DNA from: Pseudoxanthomonas sp. 3HH-4 | GTDB taxonomy: Bacteria; Pseudomonadota; Gammaproteobacteria; Xanthomonadales; Xanthomonadaceae | Assembly: GCF_006716465.1 (NCBI RefSeq) | Contig: NZ_VFPB01000007.1 | Coordinates: forward strand, 124,001 to 188,000 | DNA: 64,000 nucleotides | Direction: 5' to 3' | Shown: in pieces, positions 8,041 through 16,780 of the stretch | Layout of the letters: every line of letters begins with the position of its first letter | How positions within the stretch are numbered: the stretch's first letter is position 1 | Made by a program: the position numbers and the translations under genes | Notes under the pieces: model-generated | Told to the model about the DNA's origin: nothing | The model's input: the letters and a program-made list of their open reading frames with translations, nothing else | The model's database searches: none

Positions 8041-9158
8041 CGCGGCACGTAGCCCACGGCGTCATCGGCATACAGCACGATCTGGTCCCAGACGCGGCCG
8101 GCATGTTCGACCACGCCACTGCGACGGTAGCGCACGCCCGGCGGCAGGGTTTCCTGCACGTGCGCTTCCATGTCCGGGAACTCCCGCACCTGCACGGTCG
8201 CCGGCGCCTGCCATTGCCCGCCCTGCGGCTTGACGCGGTAATCCAGCATCGCCATCCGCGCCATCAGCGGGTCGTGCACGTAGGCCTTGCGCTTGTCCAG
8301 GCCCCACGGCGCGACTTCGATCCAGCCGGTCGTGCCGACGATGCCGCTGACCGGCACCAGGAAATCCTTATCCAGGTCGTCGATGGGCGGTGCCTGCGGC
8401 GACGGTGCCGCGCGGAAGATCATCGGCATGTCGTTGCGGTGCGCCCACTTGGACAGGTTGCGGCTGCGCAGCAGCGACGGCGGCTGTGCCGACAGGGCGA
8501 TGCCGGCCGGCACCAGCGAAGCGGTGCGCGGCTCGTTCAGCACCTCGGCAGACAGCGCGGCGAGATTGCGCGGATTGCCGGCGACCACCTTGACGCTCTT
8601 GCCGCTGCGGTAGACCAGCGTGGGGAATGCGAAGGTCTTGGAGCGGTCGTAAGGCCGCAACTGGTAGGTGATGCTGTCCATCACGCCGTGGTTGTAGACC
8701 AGGCCGCGCTGCGCACTGGCATCGCCCGCGCGCGACGCACGGCCGCTGAACGCGCCGGCGACGCTGGCACTGTCGCGTCCCGCCACCACCGACCCAGCCG
8801 CGCTGCCCGCCACCGGGATCCAGCGCAGCTGCACGTTGCCGGCCAGCGCGCGGGTATCGTCGAACAGGCGCTTGCTCCACGCGCAATCGGTGCTGTAGAC
8901 CACGTACACGGCCTTGGAGGCCGGCTTGCCGTCGGCCGCCCAGATCGCGTTTTCCACGGCATCCATCAGCCGTGCCGCATCGTCGGCTTTGGTGACGACG
9001 ACCTGCCGGCCCCGGTCCACGGCAAGGCCGGGCTGCGGCAGCACGAGCAGCAGCGACAGCGCCATCAGGCACCGCGCCAGCCGCATCGCCCGCCTTGCAG
9101 GCATGCCCTGTGCTGACAAAGAGGGTCTTGTACGTCGATACACGATGCTTGCCGTCAT
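8037..9158 (-). CDS. exported thioredoxin-fold-like protein with CAWS motif
   Basis: 373 residues with an N-terminal signal sequence (RLARCLMALSLLLVLPQPGLA). After about 90 residues, AVYVVYSTDCAWSKRLFDDTR resembles the beta-strand/active-site turn of thioredoxin-like or DsbG-like proteins. The motif is CAWS, so the second redox cysteine is replaced by serine. A conserved C-terminal segment contains GGQWQAP, VQVREFPDMEAHV and YRRSGVVEHAG. A broken relative lies at 44532-44812. The start at 9158 has GGGGA upstream; Met at 9086, just before the hydrophobic core, is a good alternative. It overlaps the next gene by 4 nt. Thiol isomerase or chaperone-like activity is inferred, not shown. Confidence 0.65.
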   Translation of the reverse strand: MTASIVYRRTRPSLSAQGMPARRAMRLARCLMALSLLLVLPQPGLAVDRGRQVVVTKADDAARLMDAVENAIWAADGKPASKAVYVVYSTDCAWSKRLFDDTRALAGNVQLRWIPVAGSAAGSVVAGRDSASVAGAFSGRASRAGDASAQRGLVYNHGVMDSITYQLRPYDRSKTFAFPTLVYRSGKSVKVVAGNPRNLAALSAEVLNEPRTASLVPAGIALSAQPPSLLRSRNLSKWAHRNDMPMIFRAAPSPQAPPIDDLDKDFLVPVSGIVGTTGWIEVAPWGLDKRKAYVHDPLMARMAMLDYRVKPQGGQWQAPATVQVREFPDMEAHVQETLPPGVRYRRSGVVEHAGRVWDQIVLYADDAVGYVPR

Positions 9159-9228
9159 GGCCTTGTCCCCTGTGAATGAAGATGGCGGCAGCGGACGCCG
9201 CGTCCGCTGCCGGATCGCAGTGCACGCC

Positions 9229-9501
9229 TTACTTGCGGCGGATGTCCTGCAGCGCTTCGTTGATCTTGAACAGCACGATCATGATTTCGCAGTAGATGCG
9301 CGCCATCAGGGCGGACAGCACCGCCAGGATCGGGGCGGCCACGATCATGCCGAACCCCGCGAATCCCGAGTAACGCATCAGGCCGAAGCCCTTGACCATC
9401 AGGACCAGGCCGGAGACGGCGGCGCCGGCCAGCAGGATCCAGTAGATGAAGGTGATGATCTTGGGCGTCACCATCGCGTCGAAGTACAGCCAGTCCCGCA
9501 T
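9229..9501 (-). CDS. DUF4282-family small membrane protein
   Basis: A 90-residue protein with two transmembrane helices (about residues 15-37 and 43-65) and the family signature FDAMVTPKIITFIYWILL at the start and RIYCEIMIVLFKINEALQDI at the end. The DUF4282 family consists of short inner-membrane proteins of unknown function. AGGAG lies 8 nt before the ATG. It is in the same direction as the flanking lipoprotein and thioredoxin-like genes, so membership of one envelope operon is likely. Confidence 0.82.
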   Translation of the reverse strand: MRDWLYFDAMVTPKIITFIYWILLAGAAVSGLVLMVKGFGLMRYSGFAGFGMIVAAPILAVLSALMARIYCEIMIVLFKINEALQDIRRK

Positions 9502-9568
9502 CGTCGTTTCTCCTCGTTGGATTGCAGGGTGTGCGGCGCGCTTCGCGCAGCACGGTTTCCGCGTGGCC

Positions 9569-9874
9569 TCAGTCGGCCACGCGGCGGTATGTCACGCCCA
9601 TCGGGCCGGACAGCGTGTCGTCGTCGACGCGGGTGAGCACCAGGGTCGCGCCGTCGACATCGGGATGGCGTAGGCGGATGCGGTCACCGTCCACGGCGTA
9701 GCGCATCTGCCTTTCCACGCCGCCGAGGTCCGACGACTGCACCACCGCGCCGCCCCGCTCGAAGCGCAGCCGCGTCAGCCCCATCGAGTCTTCGTAGGTG
9801 CCCGTCACCGCGTCGCCGCACGCGGTGATCAGCAGCGCCAGGACCGCCACCATCGCCTTGCGCCAGCAGGCCAT
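9569..9874 (-). CDS. small hypothetical lipoprotein
   Basis: 101 residues with a lipoprotein signal: hydrophobic core VAVLALLITAC ending in the lipobox LITAC, so the mature protein would begin at Cys19 and be lipid-anchored. The remaining 80 residues (GTYEDSMGLTRLRFERGG and later DGDRIRLRHPDVDG) look like a small beta-rich domain. No family recognised. The start codon lies one base after the stop of the upstream gene, with AAGGGAG before it, so it is co-translated with the lipoprotein at 9876-10703. Confidence 0.7.
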   Translation of the reverse strand: MACWRKAMVAVLALLITACGDAVTGTYEDSMGLTRLRFERGGAVVQSSDLGGVERQMRYAVDGDRIRLRHPDVDGATLVLTRVDDDTLSGPMGVTYRRVAD

Positions 9875-9875
9875 G

Positions 9876-10703
9876 TCAGTCCGCTCCCTTGCCGTCGAAC
9901 CGCAACTCGCCGAAGGTCGCGGGCTTGTTGTAGTGATCGCTGCCGATCGCGTAGCCGGCCAGGCGCGCGCTGATGACCCGCCCGTCGTTGCGCCGGCTGA
10001 TGCCGGTGATGACGAAGCGGCTGTCCAGCACCACGCTGCGCATGCCGCTGTTGCGTGTCAGCACGTCCTGCGCCGCCGTCGCGTCCAACGGCCAGAAGTT
10101 CAGCTCCTCCGGGTTGTCCACCTGCAGGCTGATCTGCTGGGTGCCGGCCGATGGCGAGGGCTGCACGCTGAAGTTGAACGCACTGCCCGGCATGAACGCA
10201 TCCAGGTAGTAGCCGCCGCGGCTGGCGTCGTACTCGCCGAAGCGCGCGTTGACGTTCATGCGCAGGCGGCCGACATCGGCCGTGCCGTCATAGATGCCCT
10301 GCAGTCGCTCCTGTTCCTCCTTCAGCAGCGCGGGCCGCGTGAACTCGTCGGCGTAGGCCACGCGCGACTGCGCCGCGGCCCACTCGTCGATCGGCGGCGT
10401 GCGCCCTTCCAGGCGGTAGGCCAGCATCAGGATCTGCAGGTCGTCGGGGTGGTCGAGCTGGCGATCGCCGAAACGGGCCGCCGCCAGCGCGTCCGATGCA
10501 GCAGTGGCCTTGTCCGACGCTGTCCGCGCATCGGTCGATGCAGCCGAAGGCGATGCTCCGGCCGCCTGCGCCGTCGACGCCGACGTCGGTGCGGTCTCGC
10601 CCTCCGGTTGTCCGCCTTCGCAGGCGATGAGCGCGACGGTTAGTGCGAGGACCAGGCAGACGCGCGCGCGCCTGCGTGCTTCAGAGGCGGACATCGCTGG
10701 CAT
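9876..10703 (-). CDS. hypothetical lipoprotein
   Basis: 275 residues. The signal sequence VCLVLALTVALIAC ends in a lipobox (LIAC). A low-complexity Ala/Thr/Ser linker of about 45 residues comes next, then a globular domain of about 190 residues (PDDLQILMLAYRLEGRTPP, later NVNARFGEYD and NNPEEL-like turns). No family is recognised. ATG at 10703 was chosen because AAGGAGG stands 6 nt upstream; it overlaps the 3' end of the previous gene by 23 nt. The linker length suggests a domain reaching away from the membrane. Confidence 0.7.
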   Translation of the reverse strand: MPAMSASEARRRARVCLVLALTVALIACEGGQPEGETAPTSASTAQAAGASPSAASTDARTASDKATAASDALAAARFGDRQLDHPDDLQILMLAYRLEGRTPPIDEWAAAQSRVAYADEFTRPALLKEEQERLQGIYDGTADVGRLRMNVNARFGEYDASRGGYYLDAFMPGSAFNFSVQPSPSAGTQQISLQVDNPEELNFWPLDATAAQDVLTRNSGMRSVVLDSRFVITGISRRNDGRVISARLAGYAIGSDHYNKPATFGELRFDGKGAD

Positions 10704-11634
10704 CGCCGGCCTCCTTCACTTCGGCATCGCGCCGTTGCTGGCCGATGCGCTGCAATTCCGCCTGCAGGCCTTCGACATGCGCGTAGGTGTCGCTCTGCTG
10801 GATCATCGCGGTGTGCAGTTCCATCGCCAGACCGGGGTTGCTCCCGCTCAGCACCACGCGTGCGCTGATGTTCAGGCCGCAGCCCTCCGTCCAGCGCGCG
10901 CGTGCGTTGTCGGCGCCGCCGGACACGCCGTTGCGGCATCGGTCGAACAACGGGTTGGCTTCCGACAGGGGATTGCCTGCGCGGTCGTAGATCCACTGCA
11001 GGTCGCGCGTGCCCGCTGCGTACCCGTTGGGCGAGTCCATGCTCTCGCGCACCTGCGGCTGCCCGTACTTGGCGGTCAGCGCCTGCAGCGTGGCGTCTAC
11101 CGACGGCATCTGGCCGTCGCGGAACTTCTGCGTGCGCCACAGCACCTGCGCCGTTTCCTTGCCCGGCACGCCTGGCGTGGCCACGCTGACGATCTCGTCG
11201 GTGTGTTCCCACTTCAGCTTGCCCCGGCATTCCTGCCACTCGCGGGCGAAGTTGCACGGCCGGTAGCTGCCTTTCTCTACCGTGAAGAACTGCGTGCCCA
11301 GCGCCACGCCATGCGTATCCAGGCGATCGAGCCAGCGCTTTTCTTCGGTGACCACCGCCTCCTCGCCCAGGCTGCAGCGCGTGGTGGCCATCGCTTCCTG
11401 CAGCGTCATGCCCAACCGCAGCCCGATGATGTCGGGGCCGGCGAGCTCCTTGCGCACCTTGGCCGGACAGCGCAGCGGCGCCGGCCCGTCGGGCCCGGCC
11501 AAGGCGGCTTCCTCCAGTTCGTCCAGCGGCACGCCGACTTCTTCCTGGCCGTCGGCCAGCTCGTTACCGCCGCCACAGGCGGACAGCAGCAGCACGGACA
11601 ACGCCAGCATCGGGATCGGGGTTTTCTTCGACAT
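10681..11634 (-). CDS. hypothetical cysteine-containing lipoprotein
   Basis: 317 residues with signal peptide and lipobox LLLSAC (Cys near residue 19). The mature part holds eight or more cysteines (RCPAKV, TTRCSLG, RPCNFAREWQECRGK, FDRCRNG, EGCGLN), suggesting periplasmic disulfides. A motif IGLRLGMTLQEAM near residue 65 resembles short ligand- or peptide-binding repeats seen in secreted proteins, but I do not recognise a named family. ATG at 11634 has GGAGAGG at suitable spacing; a second ATG directly upstream is too close to it. The disulfide-rich product fits with a thioredoxin-like protein encoded downstream in the same operon (inference). Confidence 0.68.
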   Translation of the reverse strand: MSKKTPIPMLALSVLLLSACGGGNELADGQEEVGVPLDELEEAALAGPDGPAPLRCPAKVRKELAGPDIIGLRLGMTLQEAMATTRCSLGEEAVVTEEKRWLDRLDTHGVALGTQFFTVEKGSYRPCNFAREWQECRGKLKWEHTDEIVSVATPGVPGKETAQVLWRTQKFRDGQMPSVDATLQALTAKYGQPQVRESMDSPNGYAAGTRDLQWIYDRAGNPLSEANPLFDRCRNGVSGGADNARARWTEGCGLNISARVVLSGSNPGLAMELHTAMIQQSDTYAHVEGLQAELQRIGQQRRDAEVKEAGDASDVRL

Positions 11635-11689
11635 CATTCCTCTCCAGGTGGACCACGCCCTGCGCAACCGCGGCGCACGGCACGGCGGT

Positions 11690-12580
11690 TCAATCCAGCA
11701 ACACGATCGAGACGCGGCGGTTGGCGTCCGCGTCGGGCGCATCGGGCCTTTTCAGCCGGCTTTCGCCGAAGCCCTGCACGTCCAGGCGCGACGGCGCGAT
11801 GCCGAACGTGCGGCCCAGGTACTCGGCCACGGCGGCCGCGCGCTGCCGCGACAGGCGCAGATTGGCGTCGGCCTCGCCGACGGCGTCGGTATGGCCATGG
11901 ATGCCGATGCGGCGCGCGGCTAGCGCGGGGGTCTGCAGTACGCGACCCAGTTCGTCCAGCTGCGGCAGGCTCTCCGGACGCAGCGTGGCGCGCGCGAAAT
12001 CGAACAGGATGTTGAGGTCGATGCGACCATCGCCGGCCAGCGCATCGCCGATGCGGCCGGCATCGTGAAGATCGGCCTGGATCGTCGGCATGGCGACGGC
12101 GCACGCCGCGGGCGGTGTCGCCGGTGGGGCCGTCCGGCCGAGATCGAACTGTTTGCACGACGTGCCACCGCTGACCTTGCCGGTGAAGGACCGGCCTTCG
12201 GCATCGACATAGCCATCGAAATGCACCACCCGGTAACCGCCTGGCTTGAGCAGCCAGTCCTTCCCTTTCAGCTGCAGTCGGCCGCTGGCGGGGTCGTAGG
12301 TACCGGTCATGTTGAAGCAGCCGGTCGGCACGCGCGGGTTGCGCGGGTCGGCATGGAAGTGGAACAGTGCGCTGGCCCGGGTGGGCGTGGCCTCGGTGAT
12401 GCTGAGCGTCAGGCCGGTCAATCCCTGCGAGCAGACATAGGTGCCCACCCAGGGGCCCAGCACGCTGCGGGTGGGCGGCGCCGGCTGCGCGGCCGCCGTG
12501 GCCGCCAACCCCCACGCCAGCGCCGCCACCAGCATTTGCAAAACCTGCCTTCCTTCTTGCCCCCTGGCCTTCACGTCCAT
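11690..12580 (-). CDS. OmpA C-terminal-domain envelope protein
   Basis: 296 residues. Signal peptide (VLQMLVAALAWGLAATAAA), then an N-terminal beta domain of about 150 residues (VLGPWVGTYVCSQGLTGL) that reads like a small barrel or lipocalin-like fold. The C-terminal OmpA/MotB peptidoglycan-binding domain spans about residues 180-296, with NILFDFARATLRPES, the signature IGIHGHTDAVGEADANLRLS and GFGESRLKRP. It would tether the envelope complex to peptidoglycan. The first gene of the minus-strand run, it is divergent from the winged-helix kinase gene (start 12732), leaving a 151-bp shared control region. Start at 12580 precedes the signal core directly; the frame stays open to 12646. Confidence 0.82.
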   Translation of the reverse strand: MDVKARGQEGRQVLQMLVAALAWGLAATAAAQPAPPTRSVLGPWVGTYVCSQGLTGLTLSITEATPTRASALFHFHADPRNPRVPTGCFNMTGTYDPASGRLQLKGKDWLLKPGGYRVVHFDGYVDAEGRSFTGKVSGGTSCKQFDLGRTAPPATPPAACAVAMPTIQADLHDAGRIGDALAGDGRIDLNILFDFARATLRPESLPQLDELGRVLQTPALAARRIGIHGHTDAVGEADANLRLSRQRAAAVAEYLGRTFGIAPSRLDVQGFGESRLKRPDAPDADANRRVSIVLLD

Positions 12581-12731
12581 CCCCTGTCCCCGGCCGACGC
12601 CGGGCATGGGGGGAGACTGGCTGCGCCGCCCGCCGCGCGTCCTCATGGAGGTTTCAAGAAACCTTCAAGCGCGCCGTGATGGGGCTTCCGGCGGCACGAA
12701 CGGCCGTGTAACCGGCGTTATTATCGGTCGC

Positions 12732-15467
12732 ATGCCTCCCTCCCCATCACCCGATGTCCGGCTCTACCGTTGGCGTTTCGGCACCGTCGAGTTCGACGAG
12801 GCCCGCCATGAGCTGCGCGTGGCCGGGCTGGCGGTGGACATCGAGCACAAGCCGCTGCAGGTGCTGTCGGTGCTGCTGCGCCATGTAGGCGAGGTGGTGA
12901 CCAAGGAGGAACTGTTCGACCAGGTGTGGACCGGCCGGATCACCGTCGATCATGTGCTGGCCACGGCCGTGGGCAAGCTGCGCAAGGCCCTGGACGCGGC
13001 CGATGAGGACCGCATCGCCACCGTCCCACGCGTGGGCTATCGCCTGGAGGGGCCGGTCGAACGGGTGGCGCAGGGTCAGCGGCGGGAGACCTCGCTGGAC
13101 TTCGCCGCCGGCCAGGCCGTGCCCGGCCGCGAACACTTCGTGCTCGAGCGTCCACTGGGCCGCACGCTGGGCAGCGAAGTCTGGCTCGCGCGGCAGCCGC
13201 GCACGCGCGATGCGCGCGTGTTCAAGTTCAGCCTGGGTGGCGAGCGGCTGGCGGCGATCAAGCGTGAGGCCACGCTGATGCGCGTGCTGCGCGACACGCT
13301 GGGCGAGCGCGACGACTTCGTCCGCGTGCTGGACTGGAACTTCGAGAGCGAACCGTTCTTCCTGGAGTGCGAGTACGGCGGCCAGGCCCTGCCCGACTGG
13401 GCGGACGAACACGGCGCGCTCGCCGGCTGGGACCGCGCACGCAAGCTCGCATTCTTCCTGCGCATCGCCGCGGCGGTCGATGCCGCGCATGGCGTGGGCG
13501 TGCTGCACAAGGACATCAAGCCTGCCAACGTGCTGGTGCGCGCGCGCGGCGACGAGGCGTGGCAGCCCTGTCTGACCGATTTCGGCAACAGTCGCCTGCT
13601 GCAGCCGGAACGCCTGGCCGAGCTGGGCATCACCGGCATGGGCATGACCGTGACCACCGCCCACAGCGGCGACGGCTCCGGCACGCCGCTGTACCTGGCA
13701 CCGGAACTGATCACCGGGCAACCGGCCACGGTCCGTAGTGACGTGTATGCACTGGGCGTGCTGCTGTACCAATGGTTGATCGGGGACCTGCGCCGGCCGA
13801 TGGCACCGGGCTGGGAACGCGACATCGACGATCCACTGCTGGTGGACGACATCCGCCGCGCCACCGATGGCGATCCCGCGCAACGCCTGGGCAGCGTGGC
13901 CGAACTCATCGATCGGCTGTCCTCGCTGGCGCAGCGCGGCGCGCAGGCGGACCAGCAGGCCGCCGCGGCAGACGCCGCCCGGCGCGTGCAGCGCGCGCTG
14001 GAACATACGCGCGCGCGCAGGCCGTGGGTCGTCGCCACCATCGCCATGTTGAGCGTCGGCCTGCTGGCCAGTTCGGCGCTGTGGTGGCGCAGCGAACAGC
14101 AGCGCAAGAGTGCGGCGATGCAGGCCGCGCGCGCGGAGGCGGTGACGCGCTTCCTCAGCGACGACCTGATCGGCGCGCTGAGTCCGGGCGGCGCAGGCTT
14201 CGAAGGCGATCCCACGGTGCGGCAGATGCTGGAGAAGGCGGGCAAGCCGCTGGCGCAGCGCTTCGACCAGGATCCTGCCGTGCGTGGTGGCATCCACGCG
14301 GCGCTCGGTGACGCGTGGCGCACGCTGGGTGATCGCGAACGAGCCGCCAGCCATCTTAGGCAGGCAGTCCAGGACTATGGCCGCGCATTCGGCGTGGATG
14401 ATCCGCAGACCCTGATCACGCGCTATGGCCTGATCAGGACGCTCGCGTATGCCGGCACCCCCGAGTCCTTCGCTGAAGGAACGCGCCAGCTGGAGGAGGC
14501 CGACAGGCTTGCAGGCAAGACGCGGCTGCAAGGCGAGAATGAGGTCGCTCTATATGCGGCCATCGCACGTGGACAGCTTCACTTCCAGCAGTTGCAGATA
14601 GAGCCCTCACTGGTGGCGCACCGGCGGGCCGATCTCCTGCAGCGGGCGCTGCGACCCGACGACGCCTCGATGGCGGCGTTGATCCGCTCCAACATCGCCG
14701 ATGGCCTGCTGCGCTCAGATAGGGCGGACGAGGCGATTCCTCTTCTGCAGAACCTGTTGGCTGATCCTCTGTTGGACCCCAAGCGTATCGGCGAATCAAC
14801 GGTTGCTGGCTACCGTGTGATGCTGGCTCGCGCGCTGCGCAACCTGGGGCGCTATTCCGAGGCACTGCCCATCGCCGAGACTGCAGCGACAACGACCGAG
14901 CGCATCCTTGGTCCCGACGATTACACCACTCTTGTGCAAATGTCGCTGGTGGCAAGCATCCACGACTACGCGGGAGATTGCGCCAAGGCCTTGCCCATCG
15001 CACGCACGGTGCGCGAGCGCATGGCAAAGCGCTATGGCGAAGAACGCCAGGCTACTCTGATCGAGACGGGCAACCTGGGCTTCAAGGAATACGACTGCGG
15101 CGATCGAGCGGCGGGTCTGGCCTACCTGCGCCGGGCAGAAAGCGGCCTTCGTCGGCATTTCGGCGAGGACAACGTCGCCGCGCACAGCTTCCGCTATGCC
15201 CTCGCTGGCCACCTGGTCACTGAAGGCCAGTACACGGAAGCTCTCGAATTGGTCGAGGGTCTCAGCGTGCCGGCGTTGACCGCGGGCGATTCCACCCCCG
15301 GCTGGGGGCATCGGCTGCAGGCACTGCGTGGCCAGATCCTGATGCAATCAGGTCGCGTGCAGGAAGGCCGTCCTCTGTTGGTCTCCGCCATGGCCGCACT
15401 GGGCGAAACAGGTGCAGCAGAGGAAGACGACATGCGCGAATGGCAGCGCCTTCTGCAAAGCCCTTGA
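12732..15467 (+). CDS. winged-helix / Ser-Thr kinase / TPR fusion regulator
   Basis: 911 residues with an unusual order of domains. (i) An OmpR/CadC-type winged helix occupies residues 10-108 (VDIEHKPLQVLSVLLRHVGE; ATVPRVGYRLEG). (ii) A Hanks-type kinase spans about 136-400, with lysine in RVFKFS near 163, catalytic loop HKDIKPANV near 258, DFGNS near 283 and activation-lip end GTPLYLAPE near 317. (iii) One transmembrane helix lies at about 432-452. (iv) About 450 residues of TPR-like helices extend to the end. DNA binding and kinase would be cytoplasmic and the TPR region periplasmic. The kinase looks intact. It is divergent from the envelope operon at 6679-12580, its likely target (inference). 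ATG at 12732 gives the winged helix a normal N-terminus. Confidence 0.88.
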   Translation: MPPSPSPDVRLYRWRFGTVEFDEARHELRVAGLAVDIEHKPLQVLSVLLRHVGEVVTKEELFDQVWTGRITVDHVLATAVGKLRKALDAADEDRIATVPRVGYRLEGPVERVAQGQRRETSLDFAAGQAVPGREHFVLERPLGRTLGSEVWLARQPRTRDARVFKFSLGGERLAAIKREATLMRVLRDTLGERDDFVRVLDWNFESEPFFLECEYGGQALPDWADEHGALAGWDRARKLAFFLRIAAAVDAAHGVGVLHKDIKPANVLVRARGDEAWQPCLTDFGNSRLLQPERLAELGITGMGMTVTTAHSGDGSGTPLYLAPELITGQPATVRSDVYALGVLLYQWLIGDLRRPMAPGWERDIDDPLLVDDIRRATDGDPAQRLGSVAELIDRLSSLAQRGAQADQQAAAADAARRVQRALEHTRARRPWVVATIAMLSVGLLASSALWWRSEQQRKSAAMQAARAEAVTRFLSDDLIGALSPGGAGFEGDPTVRQMLEKAGKPLAQRFDQDPAVRGGIHAALGDAWRTLGDRERAASHLRQAVQDYGRAFGVDDPQTLITRYGLIRTLAYAGTPESFAEGTRQLEEADRLAGKTRLQGENEVALYAAIARGQLHFQQLQIEPSLVAHRRADLLQRALRPDDASMAALIRSNIADGLLRSDRADEAIPLLQNLLADPLLDPKRIGESTVAGYRVMLARALRNLGRYSEALPIAETAATTTERILGPDDYTTLVQMSLVASIHDYAGDCAKALPIARTVRERMAKRYGEERQATLIETGNLGFKEYDCGDRAAGLAYLRRAESGLRRHFGEDNVAAHSFRYALAGHLVTEGQYTEALELVEGLSVPALTAGDSTPGWGHRLQALRGQILMQSGRVQEGRPLLVSAMAALGETGAAEEDDMREWQRLLQSP

Positions 15468-15684
15468 GACACGGAGAACTGATGCTTCGCCCTGAGCACC
15501 GCTTCAGTACGGACAGATATCCGCTCCGGCAGTAGTGAGCATAGAAAGCTCGGATCAAGCCTTTTGGCAAAGAAATTTGCTCGACTCAAGTATTGGGTTA
15601 AGCCATCAAGCAAAGCCAAGCTCTGGGTGACGATGACATGAATTTTTTAAGCGTCCGGGGCGGCATCACTCACAGGGGGAGAGC

Positions 15685-16545
15685 ATGAAAAAGACCATAG
15701 CATTGATGATCGCCCTGCTCGGGGCGCAAGCGATGTCGGCGCATGCCACCGTTGAAGACACCGCCGCCCTGGCACACTACCCTCAGCCAGATCAAGTACG
15801 GTCCGATGTTCTGGCAAGCGCAGGCAACGCTGAGCCCGAGGAGATCGCCGGGCGCCAGGCAGGCCGGCTGATGATGCTACATGGCGCCTTGGCTCATACG
15901 TGGAGCAGCAGCGGCAACGTATCGCAGGCCCCACCGCCAGCCCGGGAACTGCTTGAGGCATACAGCCAGGCATACCGCTCGATCGATGAAAAGGAACGAG
16001 CCGAGCCCTACTGGCGTGAGAAGTGTGGCTACCTCGCCAATCTATTCGATACCTGCCGCCGCAAGCGCTTCACATACGAATTTCAGCACTTCAAAACCAG
16101 CGTGCAAGCGGCAAACGACACGGCCCAGCTCTACTTTCCTTCTGAGTACCAAGATCGCTTCGTGGACCTGACCGGCGTTGGTGGTAGTCGACAGCGATTC
16201 GCGGAGTATCAGAGTGAGCGTCGTGAGGCCGGGCGCGCGGATGAACATCGATCATTTCGGAAGAAGTTGCCTGCACTGCTCGGCGGACTATCGCTCATCC
16301 CCTTATGCATGGGCTTCGCCCTGTTTGGCATGGCACGCAGGATAGGCACCTCACTGAAGCGCTACGAGTTCGACAACACCACCGCGGGTGGCGTCGTGGA
16401 GTTTTCGAGCTTCGAGGCATCACAGGCCCACGAGCGAAAGCAGGCGCTGCAAAAGGTGATCGCCAACATCGGCTACTTGGTGTTCGTAGTTGGCGTGCTG
16501 GGGCTAGGCGGGGCTGTAGGCGTGCTGATAGCCAACTCTCAATAA
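15685..16545 (+). CDS. unrecognised secreted/membrane protein, paralogue of 6679-8040
   Basis: 286 residues: signal peptide (ALMIALLGAQAMSAHA), then an extracytoplasmic domain with HYPQPDQVRSDV, a GRQAGRLMMLHGALAHTW segment and YFPSEYQDRFV. These align with the protein at 6679-8040 (YYPAAGQVRVDV, GRTAGRYLLLAGVLEASW, YFPAKYQDDFV). After a transmembrane helix near residue 200 it is shorter than the paralogue: the Thr-rich region is missing and a single final hydrophobic helix (ANIGYLVFVVGVLGLGGAVGV) ends the protein. AGGGGGA precedes the ATG. It follows the kinase fusion by 217 bp and is probably part of the same locus. Function unknown. Confidence 0.72.
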   Translation: MKKTIALMIALLGAQAMSAHATVEDTAALAHYPQPDQVRSDVLASAGNAEPEEIAGRQAGRLMMLHGALAHTWSSSGNVSQAPPPARELLEAYSQAYRSIDEKERAEPYWREKCGYLANLFDTCRRKRFTYEFQHFKTSVQAANDTAQLYFPSEYQDRFVDLTGVGGSRQRFAEYQSERREAGRADEHRSFRKKLPALLGGLSLIPLCMGFALFGMARRIGTSLKRYEFDNTTAGGVVEFSSFEASQAHERKQALQKVIANIGYLVFVVGVLGLGGAVGVLIANSQ

Positions 16546-16639
16546 GGGTCACGCAGCACTAAGCGACTATGGAAAGGCATCCGCATCGTCACTAACAGCA
16601 GTTGCGAGTTCAATTTCTGAGGCATTTCCGCTTCCGGCC

Positions 16640-16780
16640 TTGGATTCAACCGATCAACGCAACAGTTTGTCGATATCGCTCTGCCGGTGTTTCGTCGTCT
16701 TGCGTCGCCGTTCATTGAGCTGGCGTGCCATGGCATCCAGCTTAGCCTGTGATACATCTTCCAGGCTGATGCACTGATAC
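16640..16780 (-). pseudogene. IS30-family transposase remnant, inverted copy
   Basis: On the minus strand, ISLEDVSQAKLDAMARQLNERRRK is the extreme C-terminus of an IS30 transposase. It is followed by a small deletion, after which the frame runs into the bases that encode ETPAERY in intact copies. The 45 bases downstream (ACTGTTGCGTTGATCGGTTG and neighbours) match those after the remnant at 6290-6641. Only the last 40 or so codons and the terminal repeat remain. The sequence fused upstream of it (about 16790-16880) is not IS30. Confidence 0.8.

Noticed and set aside
12747-14531. 594-codon minus-strand frame opposite the kinase fusion
   Set aside because: Shadow of the plus-strand gene; low-complexity His/Arg/Gln composition and no domain.
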